A stretch of DNA of 64,000 nt from Allostella vacuolata (GCA_006739055.1 AP019702.1:5171388-5235387), one strand, 5' to 3'; positions 1 through 8,986 are shown, counted from the stretch's first letter. Numbers and translations: made by a program. Notes: generated from the letters alone by a model not told the origin.

Positions 1-1
1 C

Positions 2-631
2 GCCGAGGGTGAATGGCACGGCTGGTACGGGCACTTCCCCTGGGAGGACCGGCGCGAGGGCCGCCCGCCCCTGCTCGACCGGCTGGAGCGCCGGCTGCTC
101 GACTGGGCCGAGGCGGCAGCGGGCGCGGCCGAGCGGCGCCTGCGGCGCGAGCGGCTGGCCGCCACCTTCGCCGTCGGCGGCGAAGGCTGGATCGAAGACC
201 GCGTACTCGAGCGCTACGAGCTGCTCTACGAGGCCGGGATGGTCCCGGAGGCGCGCCGTGACGAAAGCGACACGCCGCCGGACCCGGGGGCGGAGGGGCT
301 GCCGATGATGGCCGACCATCGCCGCATCCTGGCGACCGCCATCGGCCGGCTGCGCGGCAAGATCAAGTACCGGCCGATCGTCTTCGAGCTGATGCCGCCC
401 GCCTTCACCTTCCTGCAGCTGCAGCAGACGGTGGAGGGGCTGGCCGGCATCCGCCTGCACAAGCCGAACTTCCGCCGCCTGGTGGAGCAGCAGGGGCTGG
501 TGGAGGAGACGGGCGCGATGAGCCCGGAGACCGGCGGCCGCCCGGCCCGGCTGCTGCGCTTCCGCCCCGAAGTGCTGCTGGAGCGCCCCGCCCCGGGCTT
601 GCGCCTGCCGCGGCCCCGCCCACCCGCCTGA
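2..631 (+). CDS. NAD biosynthesis regulator, NUDIX/NrtR-like (NadQ-type), C-terminal part
   Basis: The open frame enters from the left edge of the window and stops at 629-631, so only the last 209 residues are visible. The first residues read as a Trp/His-rich segment (GWYGHFPWED), followed by a basic linker and a winged-helix-like C-terminal half with FTFLQLQQTVEGL and a KPNFRRLV recognition-helix-like stretch. I recognise this as the COG4111-type protein described as an alphaproteobacterial regulator of NAD synthesis. It lies 99 bp upstream of nadA, with a promoter and a palindrome between them, which fits autoregulation or control of nadA. The family call rests on memory of the motif and on context. 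Confidence 0.7.
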   Translation, partial: AEGEWHGWYGHFPWEDRREGRPPLLDRLERRLLDWAEAAAGAAERRLRRERLAATFAVGGEGWIEDRVLERYELLYEAGMVPEARRDESDTPPDPGAEGLPMMADHRRILATAIGRLRGKIKYRPIVFELMPPAFTFLQLQQTVEGLAGIRLHKPNFRRLVEQQGLVEETGAMSPETGGRPARLLRFRPEVLLERPAPGLRLPRPRPPA

Positions 632-662
632 CCGTCCCGCCGCCGCCCGGCGAAATCCCCTG

Positions 663-690
663 TTGACACCCTTATACTCAGATATAGAAT
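663..690 (+). promoter_or_regulatory. Likely sigma70 promoter of nadA-nadC
   Basis: TTGACA at 663-668 matches the -35 consensus perfectly. TAGAAT at 685-690 differs from the -10 consensus at one position, and the spacer is 16 bp. This AT-rich stretch stands out in a GC-rich intergenic region and lies about 40 bp upstream of the nadA start. Confidence 0.65.
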
Positions 691-701
691 AAGCCGCATA
701 A

Positions 702-718
702 ATACTCATTTCGAGTAT
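702..718. promoter_or_regulatory. Palindromic operator candidate upstream of nadA
   Basis: ATACTC (702-707) and GAGTAT (713-718) form a perfect inverted repeat with a 5-bp centre. A second half-site, TTATACTC, occurs at 672-679 inside the promoter spacer, and the downstream arm extends to GAGTATAA at 713-720. The palindrome lies just downstream of the -10 box and ends close to the ribosome-binding site AAGGAGG at 719-725. It is therefore well placed for repression by the NAD regulator encoded upstream. Confidence 0.6.
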
Positions 719-730
719 AAGGAGGTTGCG

Positions 731-1732
731 ATGGCAGCTCTTGCCGAGGCGGTTTCGGCGTCGGACGGAACCAGGCTCGAGGCCGCCCGCCGGCGTCTCG
801 CCGGCATCATTCCCGATACGGAATGGGGCGAGGTCGGCCAGGACATCGACGCGATCCTGCGCCTGAAGCGGGCGCGCAACGCCGTCATCCTGGCCCACAA
901 CTACCAGACGCCGGACATCTATCACGGCGTCGCCGACATCGTCGGCGACTCGCTGGCGCTGGCCCGCGAGGCGGCCCGCACCGATGCCGACGTGATCGTG
1001 CTGTGCGGCGTCCACTTCATGGCCGAGACGGCGAAGATCCTCAATCCCGGCAAGACGGTGCTGATCCCCGACCTGGCGGCGGGCTGCTCGCTGGCCGATT
1101 CGATCACGGCGGCCGACGTGCGGCTGATGCGGGCGCGCCATCCGGGCGTGCCGGTCGCGGTCTACGTCAACACCTCGGCCGAGGTGAAGGCGGAGGCGGA
1201 CATCTGCTGCACCTCCGGCAACGCCGAGAAGGTGGTGGAGTCGCTGCCGGGCGAGGCGGTCATCTTCCTGCCCGACGAGTACCTGGCGAACTGGGTCGCC
1301 GGGCGCACGCGCAAGCGCATCATCGCCTGGCACGGCCACTGCGAGGTGCATGAGCGCTTCACCGCCGCCGACATCGCGCGCGTCCGCCTGGAGCATGGCC
1401 GGCTCGACGTGATCGCCCATCCGGAGTGCCCGCCCGACGTGCTGGCGGCGGCGGACTTCGTCGGCTCGACTGCCCAGATGACCGATTGGGTCAAGACCCG
1501 ACGCCCGCCCAAGGTGCTGCTGCTGACCGAATGCTCGATGAGCGACAACGTCGCCGCCGAGGCGCCGGACGTGGAGCTGGTCCGCGCCTGCAACCTGTGC
1601 CCGCACATGAAGCGCATCGACCTCGCCAACATCCGCGCCAGCCTGGAGACGATGACCCACGCCGTCGAGGTCGACCCCGAAATCGCCGCCCGCGCCCGCC
1701 GCTCGGTCGAGCGCATGCTGGAGATCCGCTGA
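731..1732 (+). CDS. nadA: Quinolinate synthase A
   Basis: The 333-residue enzyme condenses iminoaspartate with dihydroxyacetone phosphate to quinolinate, using a 4Fe-4S cluster in the cytoplasm. The three expected cluster cysteines are visible in [20 protein letters not shown] and CNLCPHMKR, and an AHPEC motif is present. The start follows a strong AAGGAGG. The stop overlaps the nadC start by one base (TGATG), which implies translational coupling. nadB, often between nadA and nadC in such operons, is missing here, so iminoaspartate must come from an enzyme encoded elsewhere. Confidence 0.96.
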   Translation: MAALAEAVSASDGTRLEAARRRLAGIIPDTEWGEVGQDIDAILRLKRARNAVILAHNYQTPDIYHGVADIVGDSLALAREAARTDADVIVLCGVHFMAETAKILNPGKTVLIPDLAAGCSLADSITAADVRLMRARHPGVPVAVYVNTSAEVKAEADICCTSGNAEKVVESLPGEAVIFLPDEYLANWVAGRTRKRIIAWHGHCEVHERFTAADIARVRLEHGRLDVIAHPECPPDVLAAADFVGSTAQMTDWVKTRRPPKVLLLTECSMSDNVAAEAPDVELVRACNLCPHMKRIDLANIRASLETMTHAVEVDPEIAARARRSVERMLEIR

Positions 1733-2592
1733 TGACCCGGTCCTTCGGCATCGAGCCGCTGCCGGCCCTGCTGGTCGAGCCGATCGTCCGCGCCGCGCTC
1801 CTGGAGGATCTGGGCCGGGCCGGCGACATCACCACCATGGCGGTGATCCCGCCCGACGCCCGCTTCCGGGGCGCGGTCGTCGCCCGCCAGCCGGGCGTGG
1901 TGGCCGGCATCGAGACCGCCGCCATCGCCTTCCGCCTGGTCGATCCGGCGCTCAGGGTGGTGGTGGAGCGGCCGGACGGCACGGCGGTGGCGCCGGGCGA
2001 CGCGGTGCTGCGCATCGAGGGGCCGGCCCGGGCCGCGATCACCGCCGAGCGGGTCGCCCTCAACTTCCTCTGCCACCTGTCCGGCATCGCGACGGCCACC
2101 GCCGGGCTGGTGGCGGCGGCCGGACCGCACCCGGCCCGCGTCACCTGCACCCGCAAGACGACGCCCGGCCTGCGCGCGCTGGAGAAGCATGCGGTCAGGG
2201 CGGGCGGCGGCGTCAGCCACCGCTTCGGCCTCGACGACGGGGTGCTGATCAAGGACAACCACATCGCGGTGGCCGGCAGCGTCGCCGAGGCGGTGCGCCG
2301 GGCGCGCCGCGCCGTCGGCCACATGGTGAAGGTGGAGGTCGAGGTCGACGACCTGGAACAGCTGGCCGAAGCCCTGGCGGAGGGGCCGGACGCGGTGCTG
2401 CTCGACAACATGGGCCCGGACATGCTGCGCCAGGCCGTCGCCCGGATCGCCGGCCGGGCGGTGTCCGAGGCATCGGGCCGCATCACCGCGGCCACCATCG
2501 GCGCCATCGCCGCCACCGGGGTCGACATCATCTCCGCCGGCTGGATCACCCACAGCGCGCCGGCGCTGGACCTCGGGCTGGATGAAGGCTAG
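1732..2592 (+). CDS. nadC: Nicotinate-nucleotide pyrophosphorylase (carboxylating)
   Basis: A 286-residue quinolinate phosphoribosyltransferase that makes nicotinate mononucleotide from quinolinate and PRPP. Family motifs seen are LEDLGRAGDITT near the N-terminus, CTRKTTPGLRALEKHAV in the middle and VDIISAGWITHS near the end. Length and ends are normal, so the gene is intact even though an insertion sequence begins at its stop codon. The TAG stop (2590-2592) is part of the CTAG target duplicated by that element. Confidence 0.96.
   Translation: MTRSFGIEPLPALLVEPIVRAALLEDLGRAGDITTMAVIPPDARFRGAVVARQPGVVAGIETAAIAFRLVDPALRVVVERPDGTAVAPGDAVLRIEGPARAAITAERVALNFLCHLSGIATATAGLVAAAGPHPARVTCTRKTTPGLRALEKHAVRAGGGVSHRFGLDDGVLIKDNHIAVAGSVAEAVRRARRAVGHMVKVEVEVDDLEQLAEALAEGPDAVLLDNMGPDMLRQAVARIAGRAVSEASGRITAATIGAIAATGVDIISAGWITHSAPALDLGLDEG
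2589..2592. repeat. CTAG target-site duplication, left copy
   Basis: This copy provides the TAG stop of nadC on the plus strand (2590-2592). On the minus strand it provides the TAG stop of the second transposase frame (2591-2589). Confidence 0.85.
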
Positions 2593-3388
2593 GTCACCGA
2601 CTCATAATGACGTAGCCAAATTCTGGTGGCTGCGAGCTTGACGAGGGCGAGGTAGTTTTCGGGGTGCTTCTCGAAGCGGGTGGCTACGGCGCGGAAGTGC
2701 TTGAGCTTGCTGAAGAAGCGCTCGACGAGGTTGCGGTAGCGGTAGAGGAAGGGACTGAAGGCGACAGTGGCCTTGCGGTTGCGCTTGGGCTTGACGCAGG
2801 CCCAGGCGCCTCGATCGGCCAGCGCCTGGCGCAGGGCATTGGAATCGTAGGCGCGGTCGGCCAGCAGGATCTGCCCCTCTTTCATTCCGTCCAGCATGTC
2901 GGCCGCACTGCGGCCGTCATGCGCCTGCCCCGGCGTCAGCTTCACGGCGACGGGCCGCCCCTCGGCATCGACCAAGGCATGGATCTTCGTCGTCAGCCCA
3001 CCTCGCGAGCGCCCCATGCATCGGGGGTCAGGAACGTCCCCGCAGGTGGCTTCCGGCCCCCCTTTTTACCGTTCGCACCGTGCTGGTGGACGCGGATCGA
3101 AGAGCTGTCGATCATCTGGAGGTCCCCGTCGTAGGCCGCCGAAACCGCCGCGAAGATGCGATCCCAGACCCCCAGCTTGCGCCACCGGACGAAGCGGTTG
3201 TAGCAGGTCGTCGCCGGCCCGTAGCGCTCCGGGATGTCCGCCCACGGCGAACCCGTCCGCAGCCGCCAGTAGATGCCGTTCAGCACCCGGCGGTCGTCCA
3301 CGCGCGGCACTCCGCGCGGCTTGTTCGGCAACAGCAGCTCAATGATCGACCACTCGAAGTCCGTGATCTCGTACCGGCGAGGCTTCAT
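2589..3388 (-). CDS. IS5-family transposase (two frames, probable programmed -1 frameshift)
   Basis: The first frame (3388-2993) carries the N-terminal domain beginning MKPRRYEITDFEWS. The second (3017-2589) carries the catalytic end, with MGRSRGGLTTKIHALVD, DRAYDS and NLVERFFSKLKHFR; the YxxxNxxER-type region is typical of IS5 DDE enzymes. The coding strand has an A5G6C run (3067-3057) inside the first frame, a plausible slippery site for -1 frameshifting into the second. The second frame ends with Val-Thr followed by a stop codon supplied by the flanking CTAG. The order of motifs matches an IS427-type transposase. Confidence 0.88.
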
Positions 3389-3456
3389 CCATACTCTCCC
3401 TCGCCAGAGGGAATCACGACAGCCCTCAAACCGCTACCCGTTTATGAGTGCGTGAC
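2593..3456. mobile_element. IS5-family (IS427-group-like) insertion sequence
   Basis: An 864-bp element bounded by imperfect terminal inverted repeats. The left end reads GTCACCGACTCATAA, and the right end read inward is GTCACGCACTCATAA. Both sides are flanked by CTAG (2589-2592 and 3457-3460), the expected short target duplication for this group. It encodes a DDE transposase on the minus strand in two overlapping frames. It separates nadC from the convergent nucleotidyltransferase gene without damaging either. Confidence 0.9.
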
Positions 3457-3460
3457 CTAG
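3457..3460. repeat. CTAG target-site duplication, right copy
   Basis: The right copy of the 4-bp duplication supplies the TAG stop (3459-3457) of the minus-strand nucleotidyltransferase gene. Confidence 0.85.
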
Positions 3461-3774
3461 GCCGCGAAGAGCCCCCGTGCCGAACCCAGGATCGCGGCCC
3501 GCCGCACCGGGTTGCGGCTGGCCTCGATCGCGCGCCGGGTCAGCAGGTCCACCTGGCGGCCCGCCAGGCCGGAGAGCTCGTCCTCCATGCGGATGAGATC
3601 CCAGAGGCTCCATTCGGCGTCGGGGCGAAAGGTCACCAGGACGTCCAGGTCGCTGTCCGGTCCGAAATCGGCGCGCAGGACGGAGCCGAAGACCGCCAGT
3701 TCCGTGACCGCCCAGCGCCGGCAGAAGGCGGCCAGCGCATCCTTCGGCAACAGGCTTGCCGCGACATCCGTCAT
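3457..3774 (-). CDS. MNT-type nucleotidyltransferase domain protein (MntA-like)
   Basis: This 105-residue protein has the minimal nucleotidyltransferase signature FGSVLRADFGPDSDLDVLV (GS followed by DxD). Such proteins are normally antitoxins that AMPylate a HEPN toxin encoded next door. No HEPN gene is visible here: the downstream side is the insertion sequence and nadC, and the upstream side is the mlrC operon. It therefore looks like an orphan. AGGA about 10 bp upstream supports the chosen ATG. Confidence 0.75.
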   Translation of the reverse strand: MTDVAASLLPKDALAAFCRRWAVTELAVFGSVLRADFGPDSDLDVLVTFRPDAEWSLWDLIRMEDELSGLAGRQVDLLTRRAIEASRNPVRRAAILGSARGLFAA

Positions 3775-3876
3775 AGCGGTTATCCTGGAGTTCCCCCTGG
3801 GTCCCGAGGCGCATGATATCTCCTGCGCCCCCGTCCTGTCTCTTCGTCCACGCACCCGCTTCCGAGGCCGCCTGCC

Positions 3877-5430
3877 ATGCCCCCTGCCCATCCCGCCCGG
3901 CGCAATGCCGACAACCCGCGCATCGCCATCCTCGGCATCCATCACGAGGGCAGCCGCTTCGCCCCGCCCTTGACCGAGGCCGACACGCGGGAATGGGGAC
4001 GGCTCGACGGCGAGGCGATGTGGGCCGACGCCATGTCCGGCAAGCCGCGGTCGATGGGCGGCCTGTGGGGCTTCGTGCGGGCGATGAACGTGACCGGCCC
4101 GTGGACGCCGGTGCCCATCACCTATCTCGACTGCGGGGCGGCGGGCGCCATCGAGCATGGCTGGTACGTCCGGGTACGCGAGGAGATGCGCCGCGCCCTG
4201 GAGGCGGCCATGCCGGTCGACGGCGTCTATTTCCCGCAGCACGGCGCCTCGATCACCACCGAGGAGCTGGACCCGGACGGCGAGCTGTTCCAGATGGCCC
4301 GCGACATCGTCGGGCCGGACGTGCCGATCGTCGCCACGCTCGACCTGCACGCCAACGTCTCCGACCGCATGGTGTCGGCGACCGACCTGCTGGTCGCCTA
4401 TCGCACCAACCCGCACACCGACCAGTCGGCCCGCGGCCGCGAGGCGGCGATGGGCATGCGCGAGCTGCTGGCGGGCCTGCACACCGAGCACCACTTCATC
4501 CGCCTGCCGCTGATGGCCCCGCAGGTCTCGCAGCTGACCGCCGCCGGCCCCTATGCCGAGATCATCGCCTATGGCCAGACCAAGGTCGACGAGACGGTGA
4601 TGAACGTCTCGATCCTGGGCGGCTTCACCTATGGCGACACGCCCGACCAGGGCATGGCCTTCATCGTCACCACCCGCGGCGATGCCGGCCGGGCGCGCGA
4701 CGTCTGCAAGGAGCTGGCCGGCCGCGTCTGGCGCTATCGCGAGCGCTTCCTGCCGAAGCTGACCTCGCTCGACGACTGCGTCCGCCTGGCGGTCGAGGTC
4801 GGCCGCGACCGGACCCGCAAGCCGATCTGCATCGCCGACGTGGCCGACAATCCGGGCGGCGGCGCGCGCGGCAACACCACCTGGCTGCTGGAGGCGCTGC
4901 ACGCCTCGGGCGCGGAGGGGGTGGTGCTCGGCGTCTTCACCGACCCGCCGCTCACCGCCGAGGCCCATCGCCTGGGCATGGGGGCCAGCTTCGACGCCTT
5001 CTTCAACCGCGAGGAGACCGAGCCGCGCTCGCGCCCCTTCACCGGCCGCGCCACCGTGGTCGGGCTGTCCGACGGGGTCTTCGCGGGGGCGGTCGACGGC
5101 AGCGCCGCCGGCACCATGGTCGATCTGGGGCCGACCGCGGCCCTGCAGGTTGGCAACGTCACCGTGGTCGTCATCAGCCGCCGGCAGCAATGCATCGACC
5201 CCGGCTACCTGGAGCATGTGGGCGTGCCGGTCGCGGCCGCCCGCACGGTCGTGGTGAAGTCTCGCGGGCATTTCCGGGCGGGCTTCCTGCGCCTCTTCCA
5301 GCCCGACCAGGTGATCGAGGCCGACGTGCCCGGCCTGACCTCGCCCAATCTCGACAGCTTCGACTTCCGCAGCGTCCGCCGGCCGATCTATCCGCTCGAC
5401 CGCGACGCCGAGTGGACCCCGCCCAACTGA
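3877..5430 (+). CDS. M81-family metallopeptidase (MlrC-like), paralog 1
   Basis: A 517-residue protein of the microcystinase C family, zinc-dependent hydrolases of linear or unusual peptides. Putative metal ligands occur in PQHGAS, LDLHANVSD (the DxH pair) and TNPHTDQ. A central ADVADNPGGGARGN motif and a C-terminal SRGHFRAGF motif are family hallmarks. It is followed after about 50 bp by a close paralog and then by a peptide-type binding protein, suggesting a peptide or N-substituted amino-acid salvage cluster. The natural substrate is unknown. Confidence 0.85.
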   Translation: MPPAHPARRNADNPRIAILGIHHEGSRFAPPLTEADTREWGRLDGEAMWADAMSGKPRSMGGLWGFVRAMNVTGPWTPVPITYLDCGAAGAIEHGWYVRVREEMRRALEAAMPVDGVYFPQHGASITTEELDPDGELFQMARDIVGPDVPIVATLDLHANVSDRMVSATDLLVAYRTNPHTDQSARGREAAMGMRELLAGLHTEHHFIRLPLMAPQVSQLTAAGPYAEIIAYGQTKVDETVMNVSILGGFTYGDTPDQGMAFIVTTRGDAGRARDVCKELAGRVWRYRERFLPKLTSLDDCVRLAVEVGRDRTRKPICIADVADNPGGGARGNTTWLLEALHASGAEGVVLGVFTDPPLTAEAHRLGMGASFDAFFNREETEPRSRPFTGRATVVGLSDGVFAGAVDGSAAGTMVDLGPTAALQVGNVTVVVISRRQQCIDPGYLEHVGVPVAAARTVVVKSRGHFRAGFLRLFQPDQVIEADVPGLTSPNLDSFDFRSVRRPIYPLDRDAEWTPPN

Positions 5431-5482
5431 GCCGCCATCCGTGCTGCGCCTGTCCCCTGCCATCCCCGCGAAGGAACCGTCC

Positions 5483-7000
5483 ATGTCCGCCCCCCGCATC
5501 GCCGTCCTCGGCCTGCACCATGAAGGCAATCGCTGGGCGCCCGTCGTCCATCGCGAAGACCTGCGCATCACCAGCGGCGAGGCGCTGATCAGCGACGCCC
5601 GCGCGCCGCACCCGCGGGTGACCGGCGGCACCGTCGGCTTCGTGCGCGAGATGGACGCGACCGGGCCCTGGACGCCGGTGCCGATCGTGCTGGCCGACGC
5701 CGGCGCCGCCGGGCCGCTCGACCACGGCCTGTTCCTGGAGCTGAAGGAGGAGATGCGCCGCGGGCTGGAGGCGGCGATGCCGCTCGACGGGGTCTATTTC
5801 GCCGAGCATGGCGCGTCGATCTCGACCGGCAGCCACGATCCCGACGGCGAGCTCTACGCCATGGCGCGCGCCGTCGTCGGCCCGCAGGTGCCGATCGTCT
5901 CGATCCTCGACCTGCACGCCATGGTCTCGGACGAGATGGTGGAGACGACCGACTACATCGCCGGCTACCTGACCAACCCCCATGTCGACCAGGCGGAGCG
6001 CGGCCAGGAATGCGCGCGCGCCATGCGCGACCTGCTGGCGGGGATGAAGACCACGACCGCCTTCATCCGCCTGCCGCTGATGGCCCCGCAGGTGACCCAG
6101 CTGACAGCGTCGGGCCCCTATGGCGAGATCATCGACTACGGCCAGACCCGGCTGGACGACACCGTCCTCAACGTCTCCATCCTGGGCGGCTTCACCTATG
6201 GCGACACGCCCTACAACGGCATGGCCTTCATCGTCACCACCCGCGACGACTTGGCCCGCGCCCGCAGCCTGTGCCGGGAGCTGGCGGAGCGGGTCTGGGC
6301 CGACCGGCACCGCTTCGTGCCGCGCCTGACCTCGCTCGACGACTGCGTGGCGCGCGCGCTGGCGCGAGCGGCCGACCCGTCCCTGCCGGCCGCGATCATC
6401 GCCGACGTGGCCGACAATCCGGGCGGCGGCGGCCGCGGCAACACCGTGTGGCTGTTGCGCGCGCTCTACGAGGCCAAGGCCGAAGGGGTCGTGCTGGGCC
6501 ACCTGTTCGACGCGCCCCTGGCGGCCGAGGCGCACCGCCTGGGCATCGGCGCCCGCTTCGACGCCCATTTCAACCGCGCCGAGGACGACGAGCGCTCGGA
6601 GCCCTTCTCCGCGCCGGCCACCGTGCTGGAACTGTCGGATGGGGTCTTCATCGGCCAGGAGGGCGGATCGCGGGCCGGCATGACGGTCGACCTCGGCCCG
6701 TCGGCGGTGCTGCAGGTCGGCACGATCACGGTCGCCGTCATCAGCCGGCGGCAGCAGACGATCGATCCCGGCTACTTCGAGAATCTCGGGGTTTCGGTGG
6801 CCGATGCGCGGACCGTCGTCGTCAAGTCCCGCGGGCATTTCCGCGCGGGCTTCCTCAAGTACTTCCAGCCGAGCCAGGTGATCGAGGCGGACGTGCCCGG
6901 ACTGACCTCGCCCAACCTCGGCAACTTCGAGTTCCGCAACGTCGTGCGGCCGCTCTTCCCGCTCGACGCCGAGGTGCCGTGGACGCCGCCCGCCTGGTAG
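5483..7000 (+). CDS. M81-family metallopeptidase (MlrC-like), paralog 2
   Basis: This 505-residue paralog of the upstream gene shares long identical blocks, such as the FTYGDTP and ADVADNPGGG regions, and looks like a tandem duplicate. Putative ligands lie in AEHGAS, LDLHAMVSD and TNPHVDQ. The ATG at 5483 is preferred over an in-frame GTG at 5441 because AAGGA lies at 5471 and the family N-terminus (PRIAVLGLHHEGN) begins right after it. The side chains around the metal site differ slightly from paralog 1, so the substrates may differ. Confidence 0.85.
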   Translation: MSAPRIAVLGLHHEGNRWAPVVHREDLRITSGEALISDARAPHPRVTGGTVGFVREMDATGPWTPVPIVLADAGAAGPLDHGLFLELKEEMRRGLEAAMPLDGVYFAEHGASISTGSHDPDGELYAMARAVVGPQVPIVSILDLHAMVSDEMVETTDYIAGYLTNPHVDQAERGQECARAMRDLLAGMKTTTAFIRLPLMAPQVTQLTASGPYGEIIDYGQTRLDDTVLNVSILGGFTYGDTPYNGMAFIVTTRDDLARARSLCRELAERVWADRHRFVPRLTSLDDCVARALARAADPSLPAAIIADVADNPGGGGRGNTVWLLRALYEAKAEGVVLGHLFDAPLAAEAHRLGIGARFDAHFNRAEDDERSEPFSAPATVLELSDGVFIGQEGGSRAGMTVDLGPSAVLQVGTITVAVISRRQQTIDPGYFENLGVSVADARTVVVKSRGHFRAGFLKYFQPSQVIEADVPGLTSPNLGNFEFRNVVRPLFPLDAEVPWTPPAW

Positions 7001-7025
7001 GCCGGGCGGCGCAGGAAGCCCGTCC

Positions 7026-7343
7026 CTAGAAGCCCCGGCGCATGGTGGTGCCGGGGAGCGGGCCGAGCGGGTCGTTGAAGCCGCCGGTCTCGTTGCCGAG
7101 GCCCAGGCCCATGCGGCGCTGCTGGGGCAAGGGCTCGGTCGGCAGCGGCGGCGGGCCGCGCGGGGCGTCGCGGGTGGCGGCCGGATCGGGCAGTTCCACC
7201 GGCTCCGGCGCGGCCTCCCATTCCAGCAGCGCGGTCGTGGGCGCGAGCGCGGTGCCGGTCGTCGGATACATCTCTTTGCCCGAGGGCGCGGCGCAGGCGG
7301 CGAGCGCCAGCGGCAGGACGAGCGGGAGAAGGCGTCGGATCAT
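7026..7343 (-). CDS. Small lipoprotein
   Basis: A 105-residue protein with a lipoprotein signal peptide: MIRR, a hydrophobic core, then the lipobox LAAC with Cys17. The mature part is rich in Pro, Ala and Gly, with no recognisable domain. It is convergent with the mlrC operon and divergent from the binding-protein gene at 7496. Function unknown. Confidence 0.7.
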   Translation of the reverse strand: MIRRLLPLVLPLALAACAAPSGKEMYPTTGTALAPTTALLEWEAAPEPVELPDPAATRDAPRGPPPLPTEPLPQQRRMGLGLGNETGGFNDPLGPLPGTTMRRGF

Positions 7344-7495
7344 CGGTGCGGGACCCGGATTCGGGGACGGGAAAGAGGGTCCTCCTTACCACGTCGCGCC
7401 GGATGCGGCGACCCCCCGCGATCGCCGGTCGGCGTTCCGGCGCGGGGCAATGCCTGATATCCTGCGGGTCCTGGCCCCTCCGGAGGCATTGCCCG

Positions 7496-8986
7496 ATGCG
7501 CGCCCCTCGCCTTTTCGTCGCGTTCGCCCTCGCCGCTCTCGCCCTCCTGGCGACTTCGCCCGGCTTCGCCCAGCAGAAGGACCGGCTGACCATCGGCATG
7601 GGGCTGGAGCCGCCGCATCTCGACCCGACCGCCGGCGCCGCCGCCGCGATCGACGAGGTGACCTATGCCAACCTGTTCGAGGGGCTGGTGCGCATCGACC
7701 GCACCGGCAAGGTGCAGCCGCAGCTGGCCAAGAGTTGGACCGTGTCGGCCGACGGGCTGACCTACAGCTTCGAGCTGCAGCCGGGCGTCACCTTCCATGA
7801 CGGGTCGCCCTTCTCCTCCGCCGATGTCCGCTTCTCGTGGGACCGCGCGCGCGGCGCCGACTCGGTGAACGCGCAGAAGCGCTACTTCGCCGCCATCGAC
7901 CGCATCGAGACGCCCGACCCGCTGAAGGTGGTGGTGACGCTCGCCCGGCGCGACGGCTATTTCCTCTTCAACATGGGATCCGGCGACGCCACCATCGTCC
8001 AGGCGAAGTCGGCCGAGGCCAACAAGGCGACGCCGGTCGGCACCGGGCCATTCAAGTTCGAGCGCTGGGCCAAGGGCGACCGCATCGTCCTGGCGCGCTA
8101 CGACGCCCACCGCGCCGCGGCCCAGGTGAAGCTGAAGCAGGTCACCTTCCGCTTCATCGGCGATCCCTCGGCCCAGGTCGCCTCCCTGCTGGCCGGCGAC
8201 GTCGACCTGTGGCCCAACATCGGCGCCGCCGAGGCGCTGGGGCGGCTGCGGGCGGACGGGCGCTTCACCATCCAGCCCGGCCAGACCGAGGGCGAGACGC
8301 TGCTGGCGATCAACAACCGCAAGAAGCCGTTCGACGACGTCCGGGTGCGCCGGGCGATCAGCCACGCCATCGACCGCAAGACCATCATCGACGGGGCGAT
8401 GCAGGGCCAGGGCACGCCGATCGGCAGCCATTTCTCGCCGGCCAACCCGGCCTATGTCGACCTGACCGGCATGTACCCGCACGACGTGGCCAAGGCCAAG
8501 GCCCTCCTGGCCGAGGCCGGGCTGCCGAACGGCTTCGATGCGACCCTGAAGCTGCCGCCGCCCGCCTATGCAAGGCGCGGCGGCGAGGTGGTGGCGGCCC
8601 AGCTGGCCCAGGCCGGCATCCGGGTGAAGATCGAGCCGATCGAGTGGGCGCCGTGGCTGTCGGCGGTGTTCCGCGGCCGCGACTACGACCTCACCATCGT
8701 CGCCCATACCGAGCCGATGGACATCGATATCTATGCCCGCGACGACTACTATTTCGGCTATGCGAGCGAGCGCTTCAAAGGGGTGATGGCGGCGATCGAC
8801 GCGGCCACCGACGATGCCGCCCGCAACGCCCTGTTCGGCGACGCCCAGCGCATCCTGGCCGAGGACGCGGTCAACGGCTTCCTGTTCCAGCTGCCCAAGC
8901 TCGGCGTGTGGAACCGCAACCTGACGGGCGTGTGGGAGAACAGCCCGGTGCAGGCCAACGACGTCACCGGGGTCGCCTGGAAGTAG
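7496..8986 (+). CDS. ABC transporter substrate-binding protein, peptide/nickel (DppA/OppA) family
   Basis: A 496-residue periplasmic binding protein with a Sec signal peptide (residues 1-24, ending GFAQQ). The SBP_bac_5 fold is indicated by LVRIDRTGKVQPQLAKSW, VTFHDGSPFSSADVRFSW and VRRAISHAIDRK. GGAGG at 7482-7486 supports the ATG at 7496. No permease or ATPase gene adjoins it. A related permease appears only at the far right edge of the window. The neighbouring MlrC peptidases suggest a peptide ligand. Confidence 0.9.
   Translation: MRAPRLFVAFALAALALLATSPGFAQQKDRLTIGMGLEPPHLDPTAGAAAAIDEVTYANLFEGLVRIDRTGKVQPQLAKSWTVSADGLTYSFELQPGVTFHDGSPFSSADVRFSWDRARGADSVNAQKRYFAAIDRIETPDPLKVVVTLARRDGYFLFNMGSGDATIVQAKSAEANKATPVGTGPFKFERWAKGDRIVLARYDAHRAAAQVKLKQVTFRFIGDPSAQVASLLAGDVDLWPNIGAAEALGRLRADGRFTIQPGQTEGETLLAINNRKKPFDDVRVRRAISHAIDRKTIIDGAMQGQGTPIGSHFSPANPAYVDLTGMYPHDVAKAKALLAEAGLPNGFDATLKLPPPAYARRGGEVVAAQLAQAGIRVKIEPIEWAPWLSAVFRGRDYDLTIVAHTEPMDIDIYARDDYYFGYASERFKGVMAAIDAATDDAARNALFGDAQRILAEDAVNGFLFQLPKLGVWNRNLTGVWENSPVQANDVTGVAWK

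Noticed and set aside
3457-5631. A 724-codon minus-strand frame opposite the mlrC genes
   Set aside because: Only its last 105 codons (the nucleotidyltransferase) are protein-like. The rest is antisense to mlrC.
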